From contig JAUCEF010000007.1 of assembly GCA_033558025.1 (NCBI GenBank), positions 9,982,001 to 10,046,000 of the forward strand: a DNA stretch of 64,000 nucleotides. The letters run 5' to 3'. The translations under genes were made by a program, and so were the position numbers. Shown here piece by piece: positions 23,080 through 33,094 of this stretch. Origin of the DNA: Phytophthora sp. 'mugwort' (lineage: Eukaryota > Oomycota > Peronosporomycetes > Peronosporales > Peronosporaceae). A model generated the notes under the pieces. That model saw nothing but the letters and a program-made list of their open reading frames with translations. It ran no database searches and was not told the DNA's origin. Each line of letters begins with the position of its first letter. Position 1 is the stretch's first letter.

Positions 23080-25599
23080 ATGAGTGGTGTGTCGATGGTG
23101 CCCTATGTGCTGGCGCCGGCGATCACAGCCGGCTCGAAGCCGTCCAAGAAGCGCAAGAAACGCTCGAGCTCCAGCGCCAGTGCTGCATCGATGACCGACG
23201 CCGGTTGGGCGAAGGTGGACATCGAGGACATGCACATCGAGGGCTTCCAAGACGGCTGCGCCTTCGACCTGGAGGAGCTCACGGACTACCATGTAGAGGA
23301 GATGGAGGGAGGTGGAAAGATGTTGGTCAGAGAAATGAAAAGTGAGCAGGAGCAGAGTGGTGGTAAGAAGAAAAAGCGCAAGAGTATCAAGGTTAAGAAG
23401 GCACAGCCGGAGATTGAGGAGAAGGCCGACGGTGATGCTGAGATGGAGGAGGTGGTGAAGCAGGGAAAGATGGGGCAGAACTGGAAGCAGGAAAGTGTGG
23501 ACGATGGCTCGAAGAAGCTCAAGAAGAAGAAAAGCCGCGGTGGCAAGACAAGAAAGCAGCAGGAGCAGGTGGAGACCGTCGCGCTAAAGGACGTGAACCT
23601 ACCGAAGTGGAACAAGTTTAGACTGCACCCACTGCTGATGCAATCGCTGCAGACATGTGGCTTCGCAGCCCCAACGCGTATTCAAGAGCGTACGTTGCTG
23701 CCGGCACTCGTGGACAACCGCGATGTGGTGGGTGCGGCGCCAACGGGTTCTGGTAAGACGCTGGCGTTTGGCCTGCCAATTTTGAGCCAACTGCTGCATG
23801 AACGTGAGCAGCCAGGGTACATAAAGGATTGCAAGGCATTGATCCTGACGCCGACGCGTGAGCTTGCTCTTCAAATCCAGCAGCATCTCGAGAAAATGGT
23901 GCGTAACCGCGAAATCGGTATTGTCACTTTGGTGGGAGGTATGGCCGTGCAGAAGCAGAAGAGAATTCTCAGTTACAGGCCTGAAATCGTGATCGGTACG
24001 CCAGGTCGTCTTTGGGACATCATTGAGGCCAATCATGAGCACATGAACGATATGGCGACCACGTTGCGCTTCCTCGTAGTGGATGAGGCGGATCGAATGC
24101 TGCAGACTGGATCGTACCCGGAGGTGGAGAAGATCTTTGATGTGCTGCGCCGAAAAAACAAGCCTGCCTCTTCAGAACTATCTAACCTCTCGGATAATGA
24201 AGATGAGGATGAAGATGAGGAGAGCGAGGAGGAAGATGACAACGAGGGCAGCGATGAAGAAGACGACGGCGAGGATATTGACATGTCCAAGTTCGCGAGT
24301 GGAACGAAAGTTATGATGCTTGATGATGTGCTCAAGATGCGGCGTAAGCAGCAAGAAAAAGAAAAGAAGACTGTTGTTGCCAAGGAGACCAAGAAGGTTA
24401 CGAAGATGAAGACTACGGTTGAAATAGTGGCATCTCCGCGCCACGTACGCCAGACGTTCCTATTTTCCGCCACGCTGACGATTCCTGAGGGTGGGCGCTT
24501 CCAGAAGGGCAAAACCAAGAAGTATCGTAATGCTCTGAGCGTTCTGGAGCAAGTCATGAAGCGTGTGGGTCTCCGTGGAAGGCCTGCTGTTGTGGACCTC
24601 GGGATTCCTGAACCTGACTCTATGGGCATCCCTGGAGCGAAGCTGATTATTTCGGAAGAAGCAGAGCGAAAGATGAAGAAGCAGCAGGAAAATGTGACGT
24701 TGTCGCTGCCTGCTGGTCTGGAGCTGTGCCAGCACGAGGTGACCGAGGACACCCGAGATAGCTTCCTGTACTACTTCCTCACACAGTACCCGGGCCGAAC
24801 CATCATCTTTTTAAACGCTATTCATCAGGTCCGGAAGCTTGCCGGTCTGCTGACCCTGTTGAATCTCCCCGTCTTTGCCTTGCACGCCGAGATGCAGCAA
24901 CGTCAGCGGTTGAAGAAATTGGATGGCTTTCGCTCTCACTTGAAGGGTATTTTGGTGGCGACCGATGTCGCCGCGCGTGGTCTGGATATTCCGAGCGTAG
25001 ACTACGTTGTGCACTACCATATTGCGCGCTCTACGGAGGTTTTCGTGCATCGTAGTGGTCGTACCGCTCGTGCGAATAAAGACGGTCTGAGTATTTCCCT
25101 GGTGTCGCCCACGGATGCCAAGAACCACACACAAATCTGCAAAATGCTTAAGCGACCCACCGGACTTTCGGACTTTCCGTTCGATCACCGATATATCGAG
25201 GCGATCGACGAGCGTATGCGCCTTGCGAAGAACATTAACGAGCAGGAGAACGCTGCTGGGAAGCTTAAGTCGGAGGCAACGTGGTTCGAGCAAATGGCCG
25301 CCGCCGCCGACCTGGACATGGACGAGGACTTGTTGTTCGAGTTGGGAGCCAAGCAGCGGAACCAGGATGGCAAGAAGAAGAAGACAGCCAATCAATCGGT
25401 GCAGTCGCTGCGTGCTCAGCTCAACCGTCTGATTGCAGCTCCTCTTCGTCCCGTAGGCTCTGCTCGTAAATTCCGTCAGCTGCACAAGGAACTGGGGTCT
25501 AAAATCACTGGCAATGGTGAGTACAGTGCTCGCGATGCGAGTGAAGACTTGGCATCGAAGGGGAAGAAATCGTATAAGCGCTTCCGCCGACGGAAATAG
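23080..25599 (+). CDS. DDX24: DEAD-box RNA helicase, DDX24/Mak5 family
   Basis: An intronless 839-aa protein. Mak5/DDX24 is a nucleolar ATP-dependent RNA helicase for 60S ribosomal subunit assembly. The N-terminus (1-175) is Lys-rich with nucleolar-type KKKRKSIKVKK clusters. Core motifs in order: Q-motif region ending FAAPTRIQ, Walker A AAPTGSGKT, Ia PTRELALQ, TPGRL, DEAD box VVDEADRM (about 335), SAT in FLFSATL, motif IV IIFLNA, V ATDVAARGLDIP, VI HRSGRTAR. Between DEAD and SAT lies a long acidic/Lys-rich insertion (about 360-450), which is characteristic of this family rather than of generic DEAD helicases. The C-terminus is basic (KKSYKRFRRRK). The first ATG is used; MSGVSMVPYV is short and unremarkable. 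Confidence 0.92.
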   Translation: MSGVSMVPYVLAPAITAGSKPSKKRKKRSSSSASAASMTDAGWAKVDIEDMHIEGFQDGCAFDLEELTDYHVEEMEGGGKMLVREMKSEQEQSGGKKKKRKSIKVKKAQPEIEEKADGDAEMEEVVKQGKMGQNWKQESVDDGSKKLKKKKSRGGKTRKQQEQVETVALKDVNLPKWNKFRLHPLLMQSLQTCGFAAPTRIQERTLLPALVDNRDVVGAAPTGSGKTLAFGLPILSQLLHEREQPGYIKDCKALILTPTRELALQIQQHLEKMVRNREIGIVTLVGGMAVQKQKRILSYRPEIVIGTPGRLWDIIEANHEHMNDMATTLRFLVVDEADRMLQTGSYPEVEKIFDVLRRKNKPASSELSNLSDNEDEDEDEESEEEDDNEGSDEEDDGEDIDMSKFASGTKVMMLDDVLKMRRKQQEKEKKTVVAKETKKVTKMKTTVEIVASPRHVRQTFLFSATLTIPEGGRFQKGKTKKYRNALSVLEQVMKRVGLRGRPAVVDLGIPEPDSMGIPGAKLIISEEAERKMKKQQENVTLSLPAGLELCQHEVTEDTRDSFLYYFLTQYPGRTIIFLNAIHQVRKLAGLLTLLNLPVFALHAEMQQRQRLKKLDGFRSHLKGILVATDVAARGLDIPSVDYVVHYHIARSTEVFVHRSGRTARANKDGLSISLVSPTDAKNHTQICKMLKRPTGLSDFPFDHRYIEAIDERMRLAKNINEQENAAGKLKSEATWFEQMAAAADLDMDEDLLFELGAKQRNQDGKKKKTANQSVQSLRAQLNRLIAAPLRPVGSARKFRQLHKELGSKITGNGEYSARDASEDLASKGKKSYKRFRRRK

Positions 25600-25796
25600 G
25601 TGATCGTGGTTGATAAAAGACGCAGAAGATAGCGAGGTAAATAGAGACCACATTCGTATGTTGCACTTGTCCCACGTGGCAGCCTTGTAGCCATGTTTGT
25701 AATGACTGCTTTCTACCCGCACACGACTAAGTACGACGTCTTATCTGCCCATTATCCTCGACAGTATCAAAAAAAGCACAGTTTAGCACCAAGGCA

Positions 25797-26330
25797 ATGG
25801 CGATGGAGAACCGACTGGCGACGCGGCGCTCGCCCCGTGAGGGCGCGGCCCCTGGCTCAAACCTGCCGCGTGTCGGGGGAGTTGCCGACGACAATGACAA
25901 TGAAGACGAGAAGGTGTACTACGGCTTCGGCGTGTTCATGGGGCTGCCGCTGGCCGACCTCAAGGCCATGAAGGACGACTTCGTGGAGCAGCAGGCGCTC
26001 ACTGGCGGTCCCCCGCGGAGCACGCTACCATCGTCTGCCATGATGGACGGCCGCGCGCATCGCGTCGAGGACGATGACAACGGCTATGAGCGCCAGGAAG
26101 ATACGCGCATGACCCCTCCCCACTCGCAGCAACAGCAGCAGCCGGTGCGCTTGAACGGCTACGAGCGTCAGCGCGGTGAGGGCCAGCCTCGCGAGTATAC
26201 GGACGAAAGCGGCGTCAGATATGTTCAGGGCCCCCCAAACGGCGAGCAGGACGAGGAGGATGCGGATCAGAGCGACGGCTCGGACGAGTACGGCCACAAG
26301 TCGCATTCGCTTAACTTCATCCTACACTGA
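25797..26330 (+). CDS. Small acidic protein of unknown function
   Basis: A 177-aa frame starting 197 bp after the DDX24 stop, on the same strand. I do not recognise the family. The N-terminus is Arg-rich (RLATRRSPR), then an acidic stretch (DDNDNEDEK) leads into a short hydrophobic patch VYYGFGVFMGLPLADL (about 41-56). The rest is Gln/Glu/Asp-rich and repeats the words NGYERQ (two copies) and YTDESG, ending in SLNFILH. It looks mostly disordered with one conserved-looking hydrophobic motif. Codon composition is GC-rich like the neighbours, and the gene lies within the gene-dense island, which supports a real gene. No signal peptide is visible. Confidence 0.6.
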   Translation: MAMENRLATRRSPREGAAPGSNLPRVGGVADDNDNEDEKVYYGFGVFMGLPLADLKAMKDDFVEQQALTGGPPRSTLPSSAMMDGRAHRVEDDDNGYERQEDTRMTPPHSQQQQQPVRLNGYERQRGEGQPREYTDESGVRYVQGPPNGEQDEEDADQSDGSDEYGHKSHSLNFILH

Positions 26331-26545
26331 GCACAGTGGTGGCCAAGGCATAAGCGAAATGGAAAGTAGCGAAGAGAGAGAAAGATACGTTCATGTAATA
26401 TATAGAGGGGTTCGCACCATTCCATGTGCCGGTGTTAGTTGCGATCTCATTTTGTCCAAGTACGTCAGCAGCTCGCCTCCTCGTCGTTTACTCATTGCTT
26501 TTGTATGCTTTCAAATCCACCACCGATTTTAATCAGTATATTTCG

Positions 26546-27586
26546 ATGGGGTGGAGACCGCTTGTAGCGCGAGTGAAGAGCTGGACGCACGAGGCCTATG
26601 TGCCTCTCCGTGTGATGCTACACCCCGACGAGGAGGAGGCATGGGGGCGTGCACTGGGCGTCCAGGCGCCATGCACGTCGGTCGTGGCAGGATTCGTCCT
26701 GAAGCAGCGGCGGGAGGTGAGCTGGCGAGACTCTTCCATTCTTGGCCATCCACCGTCTCATGCAAATGTCATTCTTCATTCCAATCATTTCTTGCAGCGC
26801 CTGCGCCAGTTCAGCGACCTACTGGATGTGACGGACGATGAGATCGTCATGAAGCCCCGTTTCCGCACTATTGAAGAGCGGTCGCAGGCGTTCCAGAAGA
26901 TGGAAGCAGAGCTGAAGCAGGAGGGAGCCTTCCCATTCTGGCAGGACGAGTTCTACATGGCGAGGACGACGTTCTCCAGCCCGACACTTTTCACCTACCA
27001 CCGCGGCGTGGGTCCCTACTTCGGTCTCAGCCAGTTCGCCACGCACCTAAACGGATTCATACGCGACAAGGAGACTGGTGCTGTAACGCACGTGTGGATC
27101 GCTACTCGCAGCGCCTCCAAGAAGCGCTGGCCACTGATGCGCGATACCGTCGTTGGCGGTGGACTGCCTGTCGGTATCTCGACGCTCGATAACATGATGA
27201 AGGAGGCGCAGGAAGAGGCTGGATTAGAGCCGTTTTGGACTCGTCCGCGGCTCGTGGCTGCCGGCAGCATTTCGTACGTGTCCAAGCATCCATACGGATT
27301 GACGAATGACACCATGCTGGTCTTTGACGTGGAGTTGCCGACCGACATCGTTCCGGTGAACCAAGATGGCGAGGTGGAGAGCTTCGACCTGTTGCCCGTT
27401 CAGGACGTGCTTTTGCGTCTGTGGTCGGAGCCCGAGCGCTTCAAGCCGGATGTGTGCGTCCTGTTGCTCGACTTCTTCGTACGCCACGGTGTGCTCACGG
27501 CTGACAACTTTGAAGACTACGAGGAGCTCCAGAGAGCGCTGCGCGGCACCGAAAATCCCTATGACGTGTTCAACCGAAGGAGCTAG
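26546..27586 (+). CDS. Nudix hydrolase with DUF4743-type N-terminal domain
   Basis: The frame is open throughout (346 aa), but 26717-26797 looks like an intron: GAG|GTGAGC donor, CTTGCAG acceptor, 81 bp, phase 0 and free of stops. Spliced, the protein is 319 aa. The N-terminal half (LRQFSDLLDV, FPFWQDEFY) matches DUF4743, found in fungal Tnr3 and plant Nudix 20/24, which hydrolyse oxidised thiamine diphosphates. The Nudix region is GGGLPVGIS followed by MKEAQEEAGL; the upstream Glu of the canonical box is replaced, as is usual in this subfamily, while the metal-binding EAQEE is kept. The start at 26546 gives MGWRPLV; the upstream open frame has no ATG. The unspliced insert (residues 58-84) is not domain-like. 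Substrate is inferred. Confidence 0.8.
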   Translation: MGWRPLVARVKSWTHEAYVPLRVMLHPDEEEAWGRALGVQAPCTSVVAGFVLKQRREVSWRDSSILGHPPSHANVILHSNHFLQRLRQFSDLLDVTDDEIVMKPRFRTIEERSQAFQKMEAELKQEGAFPFWQDEFYMARTTFSSPTLFTYHRGVGPYFGLSQFATHLNGFIRDKETGAVTHVWIATRSASKKRWPLMRDTVVGGGLPVGISTLDNMMKEAQEEAGLEPFWTRPRLVAAGSISYVSKHPYGLTNDTMLVFDVELPTDIVPVNQDGEVESFDLLPVQDVLLRLWSEPERFKPDVCVLLLDFFVRHGVLTADNFEDYEELQRALRGTENPYDVFNRRS

Positions 27587-27946
27587 CAGGACTCGGCAGC
27601 TCCTGTCTCTGCGGTAGAGTACAGTAGATGCATCAAAACAATATAAATGGCGTTGTAGACACCGACTTCAATTGTCCATTTAAAGTGGAATGTGGACATT
27701 TGCTGCTGTCCAGTGGATGCTACAGTACCTCAGCTTTTCCGATATCCTTATAAATATATTACCTAGGTATATAGATCTATTTTACAAAAATTGACACTTT
27801 GAATTCGTTGTGATATGGGTGCCCTGAAAGATTATGAAATTGAAATATTGATACTAAATATTAACGTAGAATATGGAATATCTGTAATACCAACACTCGC
27901 TGCACCAAACTGTGTCACTGATCGACTGACGACTGGAAGCGAGGCG
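27587..27946. other. Intergenic spacer before the Mrd1 gene
   Basis: 360 bp, AT-rich in its right half. The tract 27745-27800 with TATAAATATA and repeated TA steps may contribute to the promoter, but no consensus core element stands out. Nothing else was seen. Confidence 0.4.
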
Positions 27947-30557
27947 ATGGCAGCAACATCGACAACGAACGAGTCCAAGGACGCGGCACAGGAGACGGGC
28001 ACGCGTCTGTATGTGCAGAACCTGCCGGCTTACGTGGATTCCGCGCGGCTGCGCGAGCACTTCGCGTCACAGGGTGAAGTGACTGACGCCTGCGTGATCC
28101 GCACCAAGGACGGCAGCAAGTCGCGGCGCTTCGGGTTCGTGGGCTTCAAGAGCGGAGTGCAGGCAGAGCAGGCGCGCAAGTTCTTTCACCAGAGCTTCTT
28201 CGACACGTGCAAGATCAACGTGCGCGTGGCGCTGGCGGTACGTAGTCGCAAGTGGCAGCGTCAGAGCTGCTCTAGGCCCAATTCGGTATCCAGGGGTGAT
28301 AATAGCTTCGTTCGTTCTGACAAATTATTCATGTTGTTGTGATTTTTTCTATGCTGTTTAGAGAGAGTCCGATGAGATGGAACGGCCATGGAGCAAGTAC
28401 TCTGCCGGAAGTGGCCGCTACCAGAAGCTGCACCCAGAGCCGGGCGTCGTGCCGATCGCCTCGAAGGAAGAGACTACGTCTCCCGAGGAGAAGGACATTA
28501 AGGGGAAGAAGACGACCAAGCAGGAAGAGGCTAACGGAGAGTTCCAGGAGTTTATGGAGACGATGCAGGCCCGATCGAAGACTAAGTTCTGGGCCAACGA
28601 CGACGTGCAGGGACCGGTGGATGGCAAAACCGCTACCAAGGGCGTGGACATAGCTGAAGCAGAGGACAGTGACGACGAGTACCAGGAACTTGGGACGAAG
28701 AAGCCTGAAGACGATGAAGAGGACGGAGATGACACGAGAATGGCGAAGAAGAGCAAGAAATCGGAGTCCATGTCCGATATGGACTTCTTACGCTCCAAGG
28801 TGAGCAAGAACATCGATAAGGACGCGGACGATGTAGACGGCGACGAGGGCATGGCAGATGCTGAAGATGACGATAATGAGGAAACTTCTGATCTCACTGG
28901 TGACAAGAAAAATGGACCATTCGGTGAAGTGGATCCTGAAGACGATAAACCTACTGCGCGCTTGTTCGTGCGGAACCTGCCATTCACGGCTGTGGAGGAG
29001 GACCTTGAGGCGCTGTGCTCAACGTATGGCCCCGTAGAGGAGGTGCACATGCCGCTCGATGATACGCGTCGCCGTAAAGGCTACGGCTTTGTGTTATTTC
29101 GCACCACTGTGGACGCCCAAACAGCCCTCACAGCTCTAAATGGGATGGCGTTCCAGGGTCGCTGTTTGCACGTCATTTTTGCGCGTTCCAAACCCGTTAA
29201 GCTTGACCCGGAGGTAGCTCTGGCAGACCCGAATTTGACCTACAAGCAGCGAAAGGAGCTGGAACGTCAAATTCAGGCCCAAAAGAAGACGGGCTGGAAC
29301 GCTTCGTACATTCGGGGAGACGCAACTGTGGGCTCGCTCGCCGAGCGTATGGGCGTGAAGCGCGGTGAGATCATGGACAAAGAACAGGGCAACATGGCGG
29401 TGCGCCTAGCTATTGGCGAGACAATGCTGGTGAAAGAAAACAAGGACTTTTTCGCGCGAGAAGGTGTGGATCTTAATGCCATTGAGGGTGCGCTGGTGAA
29501 AAAGTCGACTCAGCAGCTGTCGAAGAAGATTGAGCGAAGCACAACGGTTATCTTGATCAAGAATTTACCGCATACTACCGAAGAGGAGGAGCTGGCACAA
29601 CTCTTCCGTAAATACGGTGAGATTGGCCGCTTCCTTCTGCCTCCGTCCAAGACGCTGGCTGTCGTTGAGTTTCTTGAGCCTTCAGAGGCACGCAAGGCCT
29701 TCCGCTCGCTAGCTTACAAAAAGTACCAGCATGTACCGCTATATCTGGAATGGGCTCCTGTTAAAGTATTTGATCGTCCTGCTTCCGCTGCTTCAATTAC
29801 CAAGGCCACGGCATCTGAGCAAAAGGGAATCAAGACGACATCAGCCGTCGTGCCGGACGTTGACGACGACGGTGATACCGCTGTGGGTGACGCGTGCCAC
29901 ACTATTTGTGTTAAGAACTTGAATTTCTCCACCAAGGAGGCAGTGTTAGAGAAGGTCTTCTCAAGCTGTGGTAAACTGCGCAAGGTCACAGTCGCTCGCA
30001 GAAAGGACCCAAAGCGTGGTATGCTGTCAATGGGTTTTGGCTTCGTGGAATACGTCGATGCTAAGCACACGGAGCGTGCGCTGCAAACGCTTCAGAGCAC
30101 GGTTGTGGACGGCCACGCGCTGAACCTGAAGCTGTCGCAGAAGAAGGCGTCAGCAGCTCCGAAGCGCGCGGCTGGCGAAGTTGAAGGTGAAGGGCGCAAG
30201 TCCAAGATTATCGTTCGCAACGTTGCCTTTGAGGCAACGAGCAACGAGATCCGCGAGCTATTTGGTGCGTTCGGACAGCTCAAGCGTGTGCGCATGCCGA
30301 AGAAATTTGACGGCAGACACCGAGGTTTCGCGTTCGTGGAGTTCCTCACCGAGCAGGAAGCCCGCAACGCATTCTCAGCTCTCGCCAGTTCGCATTTATA
30401 CGGTCGGCATCTTGTGCTCGAGTGGGCGGAGGATGCAGAAGATATTGACACATTGCGAGCCAAGGCTACGCGTGATCTGACTGCCATCAACGAAAGCGAG
30501 CGCCGTAAGCGCACGAAACGGCAGAAAGAGGATAACGAGGACGACATGGACTTCTGA
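27947..30557 (+). CDS. MRD1: Mrd1/RBM19-type multiple-RRM pre-rRNA processing factor
   Basis: Exons 27947-28237 and 28362-30557 encode 828 aa; the 124-bp intron has GT-AG ends, phase 0. The join gives RESDEMERPWSKY, matching the conserved R-x-W-SKY stretch after RRM1. Five RRMs are visible: about 20-97 (LYVQNLP / RRFGFVGF), 296-372 (LFVRNLP / KGYGFVLF), 492-565 (ILIKNLP), 609-690 (ICVKNLNF / GFGFVEY) and 711-790 (IIVRNVAF / RGFAFVEF). Five is the yeast Mrd1 number; animal RBM19 has six. A Lys/acidic linker separates RRM1 and RRM2, and the C-terminus is Lys/Arg-rich. The family binds pre-rRNA and U3 snoRNA in the nucleolus and is needed for 18S rRNA maturation. The 3' end faces P5CS, 158 bp away. 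Confidence 0.92.
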
Positions 30558-30715
30558 TAGAGTACAGTACAAAAAGCTATTCTTCTAAAACATTGACTGG
30601 TAATCTGACTGTGGCAGTAAACATTGTTTGCAATGTGCTGGATGAAACTGCTTTATTTTGTTGCTGCACTCTTAGCAAACAGCTACATGTACTGACGTAT
30701 TAGAATAGATGACGC

Positions 30716-32989
30716 TTATAGTCGACTACTCCGGGGGCGGGCGACGTTAGCCTCCTTCTGGATCAGCTCCAGCTTCTTGTGTGTGTACTTGAGTGGGAAG
30801 TCGTTCTTAACACTCGAAAACTGCGAGACGGTGTGGCCGCTCTCCGACACAAGTTTCCACTTGGTCGTCAGCAGACCCTCTACACCGACAGGGCCACGGG
30901 CATGAATGCGACCCGTACTAATACCAACCTCGGCACCCAGACCGAAGCGGTAACCGTCAGCAAATCGAGTGCTGGCATTGTGGAACACACAAGCACTGTC
31001 GATCATCTGCTGGAACTGCTCTGCCGCAGCTGAGTCCTCGGTCACGATACATTCCGTGTGGCCGCTGCTGTACTGGTTGATGTGAGCAATGGCAGCATCA
31101 GCACTGTTGACCACCTCGATTGTAAGATCCTTGGTACCGTACTCCGTGGAAAGCGAATCGGTAGGGCGCGACTTAGCAGTAGCAACACCCAGCTTGGCAG
31201 CGTTGGGGGCGATGTGCAGGTTAATACCAGCCTGTTCTAGCTTCGCAAGAATCTCCTTGTCCTGCCCACTGGTCACAAGTGACTCATCAATCAGCAGCGT
31301 CTCTAGGGCGTTGCAAGCAGCCGGGTAGTCCGTCTTGGCATCAATCGCAAGCTCAATGGCCTTGCTCACGTCAGCTGCGCTGTGGATGTACATGTGGCAA
31401 ACGCCCTCGGCATGACCAAGGACAGGAATGCGCGTGTTCTTCTTGATGTAGCTCACCATAGATCCCGATCCGCGTGGAATGCACAAGTCAATGACGTCGT
31501 CGAGGCGAAGCAGATCGGAAATCCCTTCGCGCGACGTGACCAGACCGATGACATCTTTCTTCACCTTGCCGTCCGTGGCATCTTCCACAGCCTTCACGAT
31601 AATCTTGTGGAGCACAGCGTTGCTATGGATTGCCTCCTTGCCACCCTTCAGCAACAAACCGTTACCACTTCGCAGGGCCAGTGCGGCGATCTGCGGGAGC
31701 GAGTCGGGGCGGCTCTCGAAAATTACGAGCAGCACACCAATCGAGGCTGTCTCCTGGTGAAGCACTAGGCCAGAAGCCAGCTCCGTACGCTTCAGCATGC
31801 GGCCAATTGGCTCCTCTGACTTGGCAATACTCCGGATACCGTCCGCCAGCGTCTCAAGCTTTTCCTCAGACAACTTCAACCGCGCGATCAAACCTTCGTC
31901 GACGGACGACTTCTGCGCCGCCGCGAGGTCCTTACGGTTAGCATGAAGAATTGCCTTACTGTTGTTCTTTAGCTCATCAGCAATGCGGAACAGAATACTT
32001 GCACGCTCATCCGATGATAACGCCTGCAGCTGGTGGCAACCTTCGCGAGCGGCGGTTGCCATCTCCTCAGCAGACATGGAGTCCGGCGACTCGACACCTG
32101 GGTTGGCAACGAAAAGCGTGCCGAGACTGGCACCTTTCATGATGGATCCGACCACACCGTACTTGAAGCCGCTGGCAATGACTACAGCGTTCACTCCCTG
32201 CGAGATGGCCGACTGCGCAGCCTCAATCTTGGCGCCCATGCCGCCGCGTCCGACGCTGGACTTCTCGCCAATCTTGAAGTCATTGTTCTCAGGGCGGAAG
32301 ACCGTGATGATCTTGGCGCCAGGCTGAGTGGGAGGCTTATTATACAGTCCCTCCACGTCGGTCAGCAGCATGAGCAGGTCTGCCTCGATCTCACCGCCCA
32401 CTAGGGCAGCAAGCGAGTCGTTATCCGTGAAGACGGTGCCGTCGGGCGAGGCACTGACGGCGTCGTTCTCGTTGACGATAGGGACTACGTCGAGCTCCAG
32501 CAGGTTGAGCATGGTATCGCGCATGTTGGCGCGATTTTGGGCAGTCTTAAAGTCGGACGCCGTGACGAGCACCTGCGAGCAGGCCACATCGTAGAGCGAG
32601 AAAAGCGTCTCGTAGAGCGACATGAGGCCGATCTGACCGGCTGCAGCCATGGCGCCTTTTTTCTTCTCGAGCGCCAGCATCTGCTGGTTGCCCTGTACGT
32701 GCGTGCGCAGCGAAGCCGATAGCAAAATCTGCTTGTTTAAGCGCTTGCGACCGATGCCCACAGCGCCGCTGGTCACCAGCAGCACCTCCTTGCCCTGACG
32801 CTTGAGCATGCAGACCTGCTCCACGATGGACGCGATGCGACCCAGTGCAGGCTCGCCATTCGTGGACACCACGCTTGTGCCCATCTTGACCACAATGCGC
32901 GTAGCGTGTTTGAGGTCGTGGCGCGTGATGGGGCGCTCGCCGGCGTAGCCTCCGAATGTGTGCGAGTGAGTCATGGTTTCTTTCCTCAT
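30716..32989 (-). CDS. P5CS: Bifunctional delta-1-pyrroline-5-carboxylate synthase
   Basis: A 757-aa intronless protein fusing glutamate 5-kinase (first about 290 aa) to gamma-glutamyl phosphate reductase (about 305-730); it makes P5C from glutamate for proline (and ornithine) synthesis. Kinase landmarks are VVKMGTSVV, LLVTSGAVGIGRKRL, PIVNENDAVS and LLTDVEGLYNKPP. The reductase has LGHAEGVCHMYIHSAA and the catalytic-Cys motif YPAACNALETLLID. The position after the VLVTASDF word keeps the Phe that in plant P5CS is linked to proline feedback inhibition, so feedback control is plausible. The frame is open 35 codons upstream to 33094, giving an Arg/His/Ser-rich extension that could target mitochondria; the MRKETM start at 32989 fits the cytosolic family better, but I cannot decide. 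Confidence 0.93.
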   Translation of the reverse strand: MRKETMTHSHTFGGYAGERPITRHDLKHATRIVVKMGTSVVSTNGEPALGRIASIVEQVCMLKRQGKEVLLVTSGAVGIGRKRLNKQILLSASLRTHVQGNQQMLALEKKKGAMAAAGQIGLMSLYETLFSLYDVACSQVLVTASDFKTAQNRANMRDTMLNLLELDVVPIVNENDAVSASPDGTVFTDNDSLAALVGGEIEADLLMLLTDVEGLYNKPPTQPGAKIITVFRPENNDFKIGEKSSVGRGGMGAKIEAAQSAISQGVNAVVIASGFKYGVVGSIMKGASLGTLFVANPGVESPDSMSAEEMATAAREGCHQLQALSSDERASILFRIADELKNNSKAILHANRKDLAAAQKSSVDEGLIARLKLSEEKLETLADGIRSIAKSEEPIGRMLKRTELASGLVLHQETASIGVLLVIFESRPDSLPQIAALALRSGNGLLLKGGKEAIHSNAVLHKIIVKAVEDATDGKVKKDVIGLVTSREGISDLLRLDDVIDLCIPRGSGSMVSYIKKNTRIPVLGHAEGVCHMYIHSAADVSKAIELAIDAKTDYPAACNALETLLIDESLVTSGQDKEILAKLEQAGINLHIAPNAAKLGVATAKSRPTDSLSTEYGTKDLTIEVVNSADAAIAHINQYSSGHTECIVTEDSAAAEQFQQMIDSACVFHNASTRFADGYRFGLGAEVGISTGRIHARGPVGVEGLLTTKWKLVSESGHTVSQFSSVKNDFPLKYTHKKLELIQKEANVARPRSSRL

Positions 32990-33094
32990 ATTGACGCGGT
33001 GTTTACTGTGAAGTGATGCGGGCAGCGACCTCGGGAGAAGTGTGTGCGAAAGCCGATGGATTGGAAAATGAGAGCGAGGGGAACGCGACGTCAT

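Noticed and set aside
24811..25722. 303-codon minus-strand frame
   Set aside because: It is the antisense shadow of the DDX24 gene and has no domain of its own.
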